A DNA stretch of 64,000 bases from Marinomonas rhizomae (GTDB lineage Bacteria > Pseudomonadota > Gammaproteobacteria > Pseudomonadales > Marinomonadaceae), in assembly GCF_024397855.1 (NCBI RefSeq), contig NZ_CP073343.1, positions 1,240,001 through 1,304,000 on the forward strand, read 5' to 3'. Numbering within the stretch: the stretch's first letter is position 1; each line of letters begins with the position of its first letter. Below, one piece after another: positions 50,401 to 57,765 of this stretch. Under the pieces are notes generated by a model, which searched no databases, was not told the origin of the DNA, and saw only the letters and a program-made list of their open reading frames with translations. A program made the position numbers and the translations under genes.

Positions 50401-51355
50401 GGATGTGACTTTGCGTGTCTCAGGTTTTTTCCGTGATGCGTTTGCCAACGTCATGCGGCTCTATGATGCGGCCGTACAAGCCATTGCGGCATATCAAGAG
50501 CCGGGAACGGGCAACGTGATTCGCGCCAATGTGGAAGCGAGAAAAAGTAAACTACTTGCTCAAGGTATGAATGAAGCTGAGGCGAATCGCCAAGCGACTT
50601 ATCGTGTATTCGGCAGTAAACCTGGGGCTTATGGCGCGGGTTTACAAGGCTTGATTGATGAGCGTTGTTGGGACACCAAAGCGGATCTTGCCGAAGCCTA
50701 TGTGAACTGGGGCGGCTATGCTTATGGCTCTTATAGCGATAACGCTGATGATAATCATAACAAGGGGGATGGCGAAGGCGTCGAAGCAAAAGCGGCTTTT
50801 ATTGAGCGTTTGTCACAACTGGATGCGGTTGTGCAAAACCAAGACAATCGCGAGCACGACATTCTCGATTCAGACGATTATTATCAGTTCCAAGGCGGCA
50901 TGACCAACGCTGTTACCGAGTTTAGTGGTCAAGCGCCGAGCGTTTATCATAGTGATCACTCTAACCCGAGTTCGCCAAAAATTCGTACCTTAAAAGAAGA
51001 GCTTAATCGTGTGGTGCGCTCACGAGTATTAAACCCGAAATGGATCGACGCCATGCAAACCCATGGCTATAAAGGTGCGTTTGAAATGACCGCCACCGTG
51101 GATTATTTATTCGCCTACGATGCGACAACCGATCTGGTGGCGGATTATCAATATGAGCAAGTGACCGATCGATTGTTGCTTGATCCAGACAACCAAGCTT
51201 TTATGCGCGATAATAACCCCCACGCGCTAGAAGAAATGGGTGAGCGCTTATTAGAAGCCATCCAGCGTGGCATGTGGCAAAATGCCGATGTGCACCGAGA
51301 AAAAATTCAATCCTTGTTGCTTGATTTAGATCAGCAACAAGAACAACGTCAGTGA
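47483..51355 (+). CDS. cobN: aerobic cobaltochelatase subunit CobN
   Basis: A 1290-residue large subunit of the ATP-dependent cobaltochelatase that inserts cobalt into hydrogenobyrinate diamide. Typical CobN/BchH segments are HVGKHGNLEWLPGKGTALS, PFIVNDPGEGAQAKRR, GLAGGFIPPGPSGAPTRG, DTLPTGRNFFSVD and VWGTATMRTGGDD. The start is GTG with TTGGAG six bases before it. The length is usual for CobN. The partner AAA+ subunits CobS/CobT or ChlI/ChlD types are not in this window. A CbiX-type chelatase follows 79 bases later. Confidence 0.97.
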   Translation: MHLLAAKPGGFVDDEGIVDLGQSPADLVILAAADSVLGALGSALDQLSIDAKALPSVRLANWMQLVKPAAYDLYEHKVLDHAKVVVVSLLGGEHYWEYGFLRLQEWAQAKAGRTLIVVPGDDSQDPSLTSVSTAKPEDCYRVWRYLRESGQANSQQLFYFLTDRYFGTSCPWQEPAPLPSALIYHAGHSSGFAQWQKHYADELIQGSPVAILAFYRSHLQSGNTAMFDGLIEILEQEGLVPLAVAVSSLKDDVSVGLIESLVERTQAKVILNTTGFAANRVGSPDLASEPTDFQSAFASPIPVLQLILSGSTEEDWQGQTQGLRSRDVAMQIVLPEMDGRIITRAVSFKALSHYNDIAQVDLVRYELQEERACFVAQLAKRFANLASKPNHEKRIAFVLANYPTKDGRIGNGVGLDTPASTVNLLKALEAAGYPIANIPDHGNALIEELLGAVTNNPNTLHERGCWQSLALEDYLHYFYQLPLECQNAVWDRWGPPEDDHKCREQNGQRRIMLAGIRLGETFVGIQPARGFNLDLAANYHDPDLIPPHSYLAFYFWLRHVYKVDAFVHVGKHGNLEWLPGKGTALSASCWPDIALGPMPHFYPFIVNDPGEGAQAKRRTQAVIIDHLMPPMTRAETYGDMAELENLVDEYYQAMGMDVRRETWLREQILEKVQTTHLLEELTGVQADNDDSVLEGLDTYLCEIKEAQIRHGLHRLGELPEDDKLADTLVALLRLPRGSEVSSQGILHVLVKDLSLEQDDFDPMKSERAPWLGNKPELLQSVSELAWRSHADTKERLELLAKSLVLSHLIGEDSTDELATKLPQTAVLLAHSKKRLLVALQQSAHDEIQALITGLAGGFIPPGPSGAPTRGRLDTLPTGRNFFSVDNRAIPSPAAWAIGQQSAEALIQRHLQEHGDYPKDLGLSVWGTATMRTGGDDIAQAFALMGIRPIWAPGSNRVTDFEILSCMQLGRPRVDVTLRVSGFFRDAFANVMRLYDAAVQAIAAYQEPGTGNVIRANVEARKSKLLAQGMNEAEANRQATYRVFGSKPGAYGAGLQGLIDERCWDTKADLAEAYVNWGGYAYGSYSDNADDNHNKGDGEGVEAKAAFIERLSQLDAVVQNQDNREHDILDSDDYYQFQGGMTNAVTEFSGQAPSVYHSDHSNPSSPKIRTLKEELNRVVRSRVLNPKWIDAMQTHGYKGAFEMTATVDYLFAYDATTDLVADYQYEQVTDRLLLDPDNQAFMRDNNPHALEEMGERLLEAIQRGMWQNADVHREKIQSLLLDLDQQQEQRQ

Positions 51356-51434
51356 TCTTGGGCAGAAGATCTCTTGTAACCTTGCTGGTTGTATTTAGAC
51401 TAACAACTAGCTGTGACGAATAAAGTAGAGAGAA

Positions 51435-52688
51435 ATGATGAGTAATAAAGAACAGGCCAAAAAGGGCATTATGATTTGTGGTCACGGCAGCCGTGATAAA
51501 GACGCGGAGCGTGAATTTGGCCTAGTGGCAAAAGGACTTAAAGCGCGTTATCCCGACCTTCCTGTTGAATACGGTTTTCTAGAATTTTCTGCGCCGAATA
51601 TTCACATGGGCTTAAACAGTTTGGTCGACCAAGGGGTAGAAGAAATATACGCGGTGCCAGGCATGTTATTTGCGGCTACCCATGCGAAAAATGACATTCC
51701 CTCTGTTTTGACCACATACGAAGAAAAACACCCTGGGTTAAAAGTCACTTATGGGCGCGAATTAGGCCTGCAAGATGACATGATCGAAGCGTTCCAAGCG
51801 CGTATTTATGAATCGCTTGGTTTAGATCCAGAAAATCCACCAGAGAATCTATATGACACCATGTTGGTGGTGGTTGGTCGTGGTACGTCTGATACCTCTG
51901 CCAATGCCGAAGCGGCTAAGCTAACGCGTATCGTTAACGAAAACATGGGCTTTGGTTGGGCGGACACCGTTTATTCCGGTGTGACTTACCCATCAGTTGG
52001 TGTGGGCCTTGAAAAGCTTATGAAGCTTGGCTTTAAACGCATTGTCGTTGCGCCATATTTCTTGTTTACGGGTCGATTGATCAAGCGTATACAAGGTTAT
52101 GTTGATAAAGTTGCCCAAGAAAACCCAAGCATTGACTTCATTCAAACGCCTTACTTGAATGACCACCCTCGTGTGATCGACGCTTTTCAAAACCGTGTCG
52201 AAGAGATCATGCAGGGCGAATTACAAACTGGCGAAGAAACCTTGATGAACTCTTTTAAGCGTCGCCTTGCAGCGGGTGAAGTGGATGTCCATCATCACCA
52301 TGCCGAATTTGTTGATCCACAAGATGATACTCAAGGCTTATCGGAATTCGATACCAAACACTTTACTAACCTAGTTCAAGCGCTAGATCATGCGGATCAT
52401 GGGCACTCATTAGTGTTGAAACATCATGACCACGGTCACTCCCATGATAATAGTCATGGACACTCTCATAGTCATGGACACTCTCATAGTCATGGTCATT
52501 CACACGATCATTCCCATGGTCACAGTCATGGTGTGTACAAGCACATCGGTCACCCAATGGGGCCGCGTACCATGATCGGTGAGGGTATTTGTTGCTGCTT
52601 TATGGGGCAGTTTACTGATGAAATTTTGGAAGAAGAGAAAGATAAAATCGACGGTGATTGCACTAAAACGGCGTTTGCTCATAGGTAG
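51435..52688 (+). CDS. cbiX: CbiX/SirB-family chelatase with histidine-rich tract
   Basis: A 417-residue protein. Residues 1-270 hold two chelatase half-domains: the first with CGHGSRDKDAEREF and the metal-site His in ATHAKND, the second with VGRGTSDTSANAEA and VAPYFLFTGRL. Next is a His-rich region (about 280-370) partly built from 18-bp DNA repeats. The C-terminus has GEGICCCFMGQF, three adjacent cysteines, and a later Cys. CbiX inserts cobalt early, into sirohydrochlorin; beside CobN this is mixed logic. It might instead bind or deliver cobalt. The first of two adjacent ATGs is used. Confidence 0.9.
   Translation: MMSNKEQAKKGIMICGHGSRDKDAEREFGLVAKGLKARYPDLPVEYGFLEFSAPNIHMGLNSLVDQGVEEIYAVPGMLFAATHAKNDIPSVLTTYEEKHPGLKVTYGRELGLQDDMIEAFQARIYESLGLDPENPPENLYDTMLVVVGRGTSDTSANAEAAKLTRIVNENMGFGWADTVYSGVTYPSVGVGLEKLMKLGFKRIVVAPYFLFTGRLIKRIQGYVDKVAQENPSIDFIQTPYLNDHPRVIDAFQNRVEEIMQGELQTGEETLMNSFKRRLAAGEVDVHHHHAEFVDPQDDTQGLSEFDTKHFTNLVQALDHADHGHSLVLKHHDHGHSHDNSHGHSHSHGHSHSHGHSHDHSHGHSHGVYKHIGHPMGPRTMIGEGICCCFMGQFTDEILEEEKDKIDGDCTKTAFAHR
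52451..52495 (+). repeat. 18-bp tandem repeats in the cbiX histidine tract
   Basis: Unit TAGTCATGGACACTCTCA is present exactly twice (52451-52468, 52469-52486), followed by a 9-base partial third copy. It encodes S-H-G-H-S-H. In-frame length, so expansion or loss would change the tract without a frameshift. Confidence 0.95.
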
Positions 52689-52706
52689 CAAAGCGTTTTT
52701 GAAAGT

Positions 52707-52741
52707 AAAAAAACCAGAGTTTCAGGCTCTGGTTTTTTTTT
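52707..52741. terminator. bidirectional terminator
   Basis: AAAACCAGAG pairs with CTCTGGTTTT around a TTTCAGG loop, with A-run and T-run on either side. It lies between convergent cbiX and the carboxynorspermidine dehydrogenase gene. Confidence 0.93.
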
Positions 52742-52764
52742 AGTTGCCAATCTTAAATTAGCAA

Positions 52765-54003
52765 TTAAAACGTGAAAGGGTGGTCACCTGTTTCGTCTTT
52801 AATGCGAGTCGGCAAGCCCATTTCGTTTAATAAACCTAAGAAAGGTCTTGGGTCAAGCTGCTCTACGTTGCGCATTTCTTTTGCATCCCAAGTGCCATTA
52901 GCAACTAGGATGGCAGCAGCAACTGGTGGAACGCCAGCGGTGTAAGAGATACCTTGGCTACCCACTTCGTTGTAAGCGTCTTTGTGGTCCGCTACGTTGT
53001 AGATAAATACTTCTCTTTCTTTGCCGTCTTTGATGCCTTTAACAACATCACCGATACAAGTCTTACCTGTGTACTCAGGAGCAAGGGAAGACGGATCAGG
53101 AAGCACGGCTTTAACGACTTTAAGCGGTACAACTTCTAAGCCTTCTGCCGTTTTAACTGGCTGTTCAGACAACAGTCCTAGGCTTTGTAATACAGTAAAT
53201 ACGTTGATGTAATGCTCACCAAAACCCATCCAAAAACGTACGTTTGGTACATTTAAGTTTTGAGAAATCGAATGTACTTCGTCATGGCCGCTCATGTAAG
53301 ACGTTTGCTTTCCTACTACAGGCAGGTCATCTGTACGACTTACTTCAAACATCTTGTTGACGTTCCATTCGCGATTCTGCCATGAGTACACAACACCGGT
53401 AAATTCACGGAAGTTGATCTCAGGGTCGAAGTTAGTCGCGAAATATTTGCCGTGGCTACCCGCGTTGATATCAATGATGTCGATATCACTTACGCTGTCG
53501 AAGTAATGGTTATAGGCAAGTGCTGCGTAGGCATTTACAACACCTGGATCAAAGCCCACACCTAGAATGGCGGTGATGCCTTTTTCTTTACAAGCGTCGC
53601 GACGTTTCCATTCGTAGTTGGCGTACCAAGGTGGTGTTTCACAAATTTTTGCTGGGTCTTCATGGATAGCAGTATCCAAGTAAGCTGCTCCCGTTTCCAT
53701 ACAAGCTTCAAGAACAGACATATTGATAAACGCTGAACCAACGTTAATAACAATCTGGGATTCTGTTTCTTGAATCAGTTTAACGGTAGCTGGCACATCA
53801 AGAGCGTTTAGGGCGAATGCTTGAATGCGGCCCTCTACTTTCATGCTGCCTTTGTCGAGGACACTGGCTACAATATCGTCGCATTTCGAAACGCTGCGTG
53901 AAGCAATTGCGATATTGCCCAGTGTGTCATTGTGTTGGGCGCATTTGTGTGCCACAACTTGTGCCACGCCTCCGCCGCCAATAATGAGAACATTTTTTTT
54001 CAT
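52765..54003 (-). CDS. carboxynorspermidine dehydrogenase (saccharopine dehydrogenase family)
   Basis: A 412-residue NADPH-dependent reductive condensing enzyme of the alternative polyamine pathway. It joins aspartate semialdehyde with diaminopropane or putrescine, giving carboxynorspermidine or carboxyspermidine. The N-terminal Rossmann motif is VLIIGGGGVAQVVAHK, and AYLDTAIHEDPAKI and GVGFDPGVVNAYAALA fit the saccharopine dehydrogenase-like fold. The decarboxylase NspC lies 36 bases upstream on the same strand, which supports this rather than a lysine-pathway role. Confidence 0.93.
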   Translation of the reverse strand: MKKNVLIIGGGGVAQVVAHKCAQHNDTLGNIAIASRSVSKCDDIVASVLDKGSMKVEGRIQAFALNALDVPATVKLIQETESQIVINVGSAFINMSVLEACMETGAAYLDTAIHEDPAKICETPPWYANYEWKRRDACKEKGITAILGVGFDPGVVNAYAALAYNHYFDSVSDIDIIDINAGSHGKYFATNFDPEINFREFTGVVYSWQNREWNVNKMFEVSRTDDLPVVGKQTSYMSGHDEVHSISQNLNVPNVRFWMGFGEHYINVFTVLQSLGLLSEQPVKTAEGLEVVPLKVVKAVLPDPSSLAPEYTGKTCIGDVVKGIKDGKEREVFIYNVADHKDAYNEVGSQGISYTAGVPPVAAAILVANGTWDAKEMRNVEQLDPRPFLGLLNEMGLPTRIKDETGDHPFTF

Positions 54004-54039
54004 GGTAGTGCTTTCTCCAAAGTAGTAATCGAAGCAGAA

Positions 54040-55137
54040 TTAAGACAAGTTCTGCTCAAAATCGTGGTAACCGAATTCCCTAACAAGTTCGATGCTGCCA
54101 TCCAATTGGCGTATGGCAATAGACGGCATCTTAACACCGTTAAACCAGTTCTTCTTCACCATGGTGTAACCCGCTGCGTCTTGGAAAGACAGGCGGTCAC
54201 CCACTTGCAGTGTTTTATCAAATTTAAATTCGCCGAAAATATCCCCAGCCAAACAGGACTTCCCACAAATCATGTATTCATGTTCGCCATCACAAGGTGC
54301 CATTTTAGCATTTTCACGATAGATCAGCAGATCCAGCATGTGAGCTTCGATGGAGCTATCAACGACCGCTAAATTCTTACCGTTGAACAATGTGTCTAGT
54401 ACGGTCACTTCTAATGTGGTGCTTTTGGTGATACTGGCTTCACCTGGTTCTAAATAGACCTGAATGTCGTATTTTTCAGCAAACGCTTTTAAACGTTGGC
54501 AGAATTTATCAATTGGGTAGTCATCACCAGTAAAGTGAATACCGCCACCAAGGCTGATCCATTTTACTTGTTGAATCAAATGACCAAAACGTTCTTCGAT
54601 AAGGTTTAGCATCTCATCAAAGCGTTCAAAGCTGTTGTTCTCACAATTATTGTGGAACATAAAACCAGAGATATCGTTAATAACTGTTTCGATTTTTTCC
54701 GGATCCCATTCGCCAAGACGGCTAAAAGGCCTAGCTGGATCGGCAATCAAAAACTCAGAGGTACTGACTTGTGGGTTAACACGTAAACCACGAGTCTTGT
54801 CTTTACTGGCTTCTTTAAAACGATTGAACTGTCCAATGGAGTTGAAAATGATTTTGTCTGAGTGATCCAACACTTCTGCTATTTCATCGTCTGAATAGGC
54901 GACGCTGTAAGCATGTGTTTCACCTTTAAATTTGGTTTTTCCCAGTTTGACTTCGTACAGGGAAGAAGACGTGGTGCCATCCATGTAGTCTTGCATTAGG
55001 TCAAATACAGACCATGTCGCAAAGCACTTAAGAGCTAACAAAGACTTGGCTCCGGACTGTTGGCGCACATAAGCGATCTTCTCTAGGTTCTTCAGAAGAG
55101 CCGCTTTATCAATAAGGTAATAAGGTGTCTTGATCAT
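54040..55137 (-). CDS. nspC: carboxynorspermidine decarboxylase NspC
   Basis: A 365-residue PLP enzyme of the alanine racemase fold. The PLP lysine is in LLALKCFATW, and IFNSIGQFNRF, LRVNPQVST, SLGGGIHFTGDDYP, VYLEPGEASI and GKSCLAGDIFG are family segments. It removes the carboxyl group to give norspermidine or spermidine. It is first in an operon with the dehydrogenase. Genes for making diaminopropane are not in this window, so which triamine is made cannot be told. Confidence 0.94.
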   Translation of the reverse strand: MIKTPYYLIDKAALLKNLEKIAYVRQQSGAKSLLALKCFATWSVFDLMQDYMDGTTSSSLYEVKLGKTKFKGETHAYSVAYSDDEIAEVLDHSDKIIFNSIGQFNRFKEASKDKTRGLRVNPQVSTSEFLIADPARPFSRLGEWDPEKIETVINDISGFMFHNNCENNSFERFDEMLNLIEERFGHLIQQVKWISLGGGIHFTGDDYPIDKFCQRLKAFAEKYDIQVYLEPGEASITKSTTLEVTVLDTLFNGKNLAVVDSSIEAHMLDLLIYRENAKMAPCDGEHEYMICGKSCLAGDIFGEFKFDKTLQVGDRLSFQDAAGYTMVKKNWFNGVKMPSIAIRQLDGSIELVREFGYHDFEQNLS

Positions 55138-55329
55138 GGCAACAGGCCTGTCCGTAAAAAGGCGTATTCTAGTGCAAAGACGGGGCGTTTTTCTACCGCG
55201 TGGACTGTCTTTTTTAATTGAATCTTGAATTGTTCCTTTTATGCGATTTTTTCGAGCCTTTGTATTCTACCTCATTGAGTTTTTGTGAACGGTGAAATAG
55301 AAGGCTTAATAGTAAATTTTGAGGTCCGT

Positions 55330-56796
55330 TTATCCAAGCATAACCTTGTTTCGGCCAGTTTGTTTTGCGTGATACAAGGCCCTGTCAGCGGCGTCAAAGG
55401 CATCGTTAGCCTGAGTTGAAGTGTCTTCAATTATAGTAAAGCCAATCGAAACTGAATAATTTATGCTTTTTCCTTGGTGACTGTATGGTATTTGGTTTAC
55501 TTGTCGACATAAGGTTTCTAATTGATTCTGGGCGATACTTTGATTTGTATCTGGCATGACAATAGCAAATTCTTCGCCGCCGATGCGGGCAAGAACATTT
55601 GGTGGGCGTATCAGTTGGCTACAAAGCTGAGCAAAGTGAGTCAGTATGCTATCTCCAACATTGTGTCCGTATTGATCATTGATTTTCTTGAAAAAATCAA
55701 TGTCGAGCATCGCCAAGATGAAGGGCTGTTGATCGCGGGTAAATTGTTCAAACTGAGCCCTGATAATACCTTGGAGTTTACGACGATTTATCAAGCCAGT
55801 GAGCGAGTCCGTAGTGGCTTCTAGGAGTAGTCGTTCTTCGTCGATTTTTCTTTGAGTGATATCCCAATAAATACCGGCAATGGTGTGGTTTAATTTTGTT
55901 TCATTTTTAATCGCATTACAGGAAACTTCTATCCAGCGATATTCACCATCCGAACGCATGATTTTTAGATCATAGCGAAGTGTCGGTGTTGAAGATGTTA
56001 AGAAGTCTTTAGCCGTTTTAAGGAAAGGTTTTCTATGCTCTGGATGAATGCGTTTAAGCCATTGCTTGAAGGTAAATAATTGACGGCTAGCGATTTTTTT
56101 ATTTGGGTTCAGCACTTCAGAAGTACACCAAAAGTGGCCTCGTCGGCTGTCCAATTCCCAACTACTACAGGAAAGGTTTTCTTTTAGAATATCAAGCTGG
56201 TGTTGTTTTGTTCTGTGATTGTCACGGACAATAGCGCTGGAAATAAAGTAGCTGGCGGTTCTGAGTAGCGTAATATCATTAGCTGACCAGCTGTATTCTC
56301 TTTCGCAGTCGTCGAGACCCAGTGTCCCCCACCATTGGTTCTCGATGATAATCGGTATGGTCAGCATGGACTTTATTTTCTGACTACGAAGGTGGTTTTT
56401 TAGCCATGCATCAGGCAGTTTCTCTGTGACGACACTTTGATACTCGCCTTTTTGTCGGCTTTTAATTAAAGAGATGTATTCAGGTTCAATCAGTGGAGAT
56501 TTAAAGTGGTTGAAATGGGGTAAACCGATTTGCTTATATTTTTTATCTGAATACCATTCGAATGCATAGTCTTGAATAATGAAATCATTTTGAACATCTA
56601 AGGTTTGAAAAATCCATACGCGACTAACGGTGGTTGCTCTTCCTAGTTCGGCCAAGAGCTTATTGATGCCTTCTAGCCATCCTTGCCCGGTCATCAAGTC
56701 TTCGGCGCTATGTAAAATAGCAGCAAGGATATCATTACCAAGACTTGTGACTTTTTCGTCGCCAAGCTTATTTAGATCGCCTGTATTGATTGCCAT
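55330..56796 (-). CDS. GAF-PAS-GGDEF diguanylate cyclase
   Basis: A 488-residue soluble signalling enzyme. An N-terminal GAF domain (about 25-195, with LTIPIIIENQWWGTLGLDDC) is followed by a PAS/PAC domain (about 205-325, RYDLKIMRSDGEYRWIEVS) and a GGDEF domain (about 330-488). The active-site motif is GGEEF, so it should make c-di-GMP. The inhibitory-site position reads RPPN where RxxD is usual, so product feedback is probably lost. No membrane segment. It stands alone; the signal sensed is unknown. Confidence 0.93.
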   Translation of the reverse strand: MAINTGDLNKLGDEKVTSLGNDILAAILHSAEDLMTGQGWLEGINKLLAELGRATTVSRVWIFQTLDVQNDFIIQDYAFEWYSDKKYKQIGLPHFNHFKSPLIEPEYISLIKSRQKGEYQSVVTEKLPDAWLKNHLRSQKIKSMLTIPIIIENQWWGTLGLDDCEREYSWSANDITLLRTASYFISSAIVRDNHRTKQHQLDILKENLSCSSWELDSRRGHFWCTSEVLNPNKKIASRQLFTFKQWLKRIHPEHRKPFLKTAKDFLTSSTPTLRYDLKIMRSDGEYRWIEVSCNAIKNETKLNHTIAGIYWDITQRKIDEERLLLEATTDSLTGLINRRKLQGIIRAQFEQFTRDQQPFILAMLDIDFFKKINDQYGHNVGDSILTHFAQLCSQLIRPPNVLARIGGEEFAIVMPDTNQSIAQNQLETLCRQVNQIPYSHQGKSINYSVSIGFTIIEDTSTQANDAFDAADRALYHAKQTGRNKVMLG

Positions 56797-57093
56797 TCTA
56801 GAAAAGTGTCACCTTGTATCATCAGTAGGAAATAGCAGTATAGGTTTTTTCTGTCGGAAAAAGTATTTTACTCGGCTTTTCTTAACGCTTGCCATGCTTT
56901 TTGTGGTCTTTTAATTAGATGGGTGGGCTTTATTGCGGCATTAATCATACATTCAGCGTTAGGAAAGTGCTTTTCAATTTTTGAAAACAAGGTACTCTTA
57001 TCTCCAATATTTTTTGTCCCTAGGGATGCTGCTTTGCAACAAGAATAGCAGTACTGAATTTTGTTTACTGTTTAGTTTAGGAATCGAGTTTAT

Positions 57094-57681
57094 ATGTTGA
57101 TTTTAGTTTTAGGTTTGGTCATTTTCTTTTGTTTGCATTCTGTTCGCTTGGTTGCTCCGCAATGGCGAGAGAAGATCATGACGGCTCATGGTGCTATGCG
57201 CTGGAAGATGCGTTTTGGCATGATTACGTTACTGGCTACTGCTTTTATTGTAATGGGCTATATGCAAGTTCGCCTTGAGCCTGTGTGGTTGTGGTTTCCT
57301 CCTGTTTGGACTCGCCATCTAGCTGGCTTGCTGGTGCTGGTTGCGCTTTTCTTCGTTGGTTCTGCGTTAGTGCCAAATACATCGCTGAAAAACAAAATGG
57401 GCTATCCCATGTTAATCGCGGTCAAGCTATGGGCTTTCGCGCATTTAATCAGTAACGGTACTTTAGCGGATATGATTATCTTTGGAAGCTTCTTGGTTTG
57501 GTCTATTGTGAGCTTTGCCGTTTATCGTCGACGAGATCGTAAGGCTGGCGTTGTCTATAAAACCTCTGAAGAATCCACTGTCCCAACGAACTTGATTGCT
57601 TTTGTTTTTGCTATGGTATCGTGGTTCGCTATCGTTTTTTATCTTCATCAAGCGATTATTGGCGTTTCACCACTAGTGTAA
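57094..57681 (+). CDS. nnrU: NnrU family membrane protein
   Basis: A 195-residue integral membrane protein with about five hydrophobic segments. The opening FFCLHSVRLVAPQWR, then the KMRFGMITLLATAF and LKNKMGYPMLIAVKLWAFAHLISNG segments match NnrU, a family first linked to nitric-oxide/nitrite metabolism. Its fold is related to isoprenoid-handling membrane proteins such as Z-ISO. No denitrification genes are near, so its role here is open. It ends at a strong shared terminator. Confidence 0.88.
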   Translation: MLILVLGLVIFFCLHSVRLVAPQWREKIMTAHGAMRWKMRFGMITLLATAFIVMGYMQVRLEPVWLWFPPVWTRHLAGLLVLVALFFVGSALVPNTSLKNKMGYPMLIAVKLWAFAHLISNGTLADMIIFGSFLVWSIVSFAVYRRRDRKAGVVYKTSEESTVPTNLIAFVFAMVSWFAIVFYLHQAIIGVSPLV

Positions 57682-57712
57682 TCTGTTGCGAAAGCATAAT
57701 AGTTAGAGAAAT

Positions 57713-57753
57713 AAAAACGGCCTATCAGGTAAATCTGATAGGCCGTTTTTATT
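57713..57753. terminator. bidirectional terminator
   Basis: AAAAACGGCCTATCAG pairs perfectly with CTGATAGGCCGTTTTT (16 bp) around GTAAAT. Placed between the convergent nnrU and chemoreceptor genes. Confidence 0.97.
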
Positions 57754-57765
57754 GATATCCGTTTA

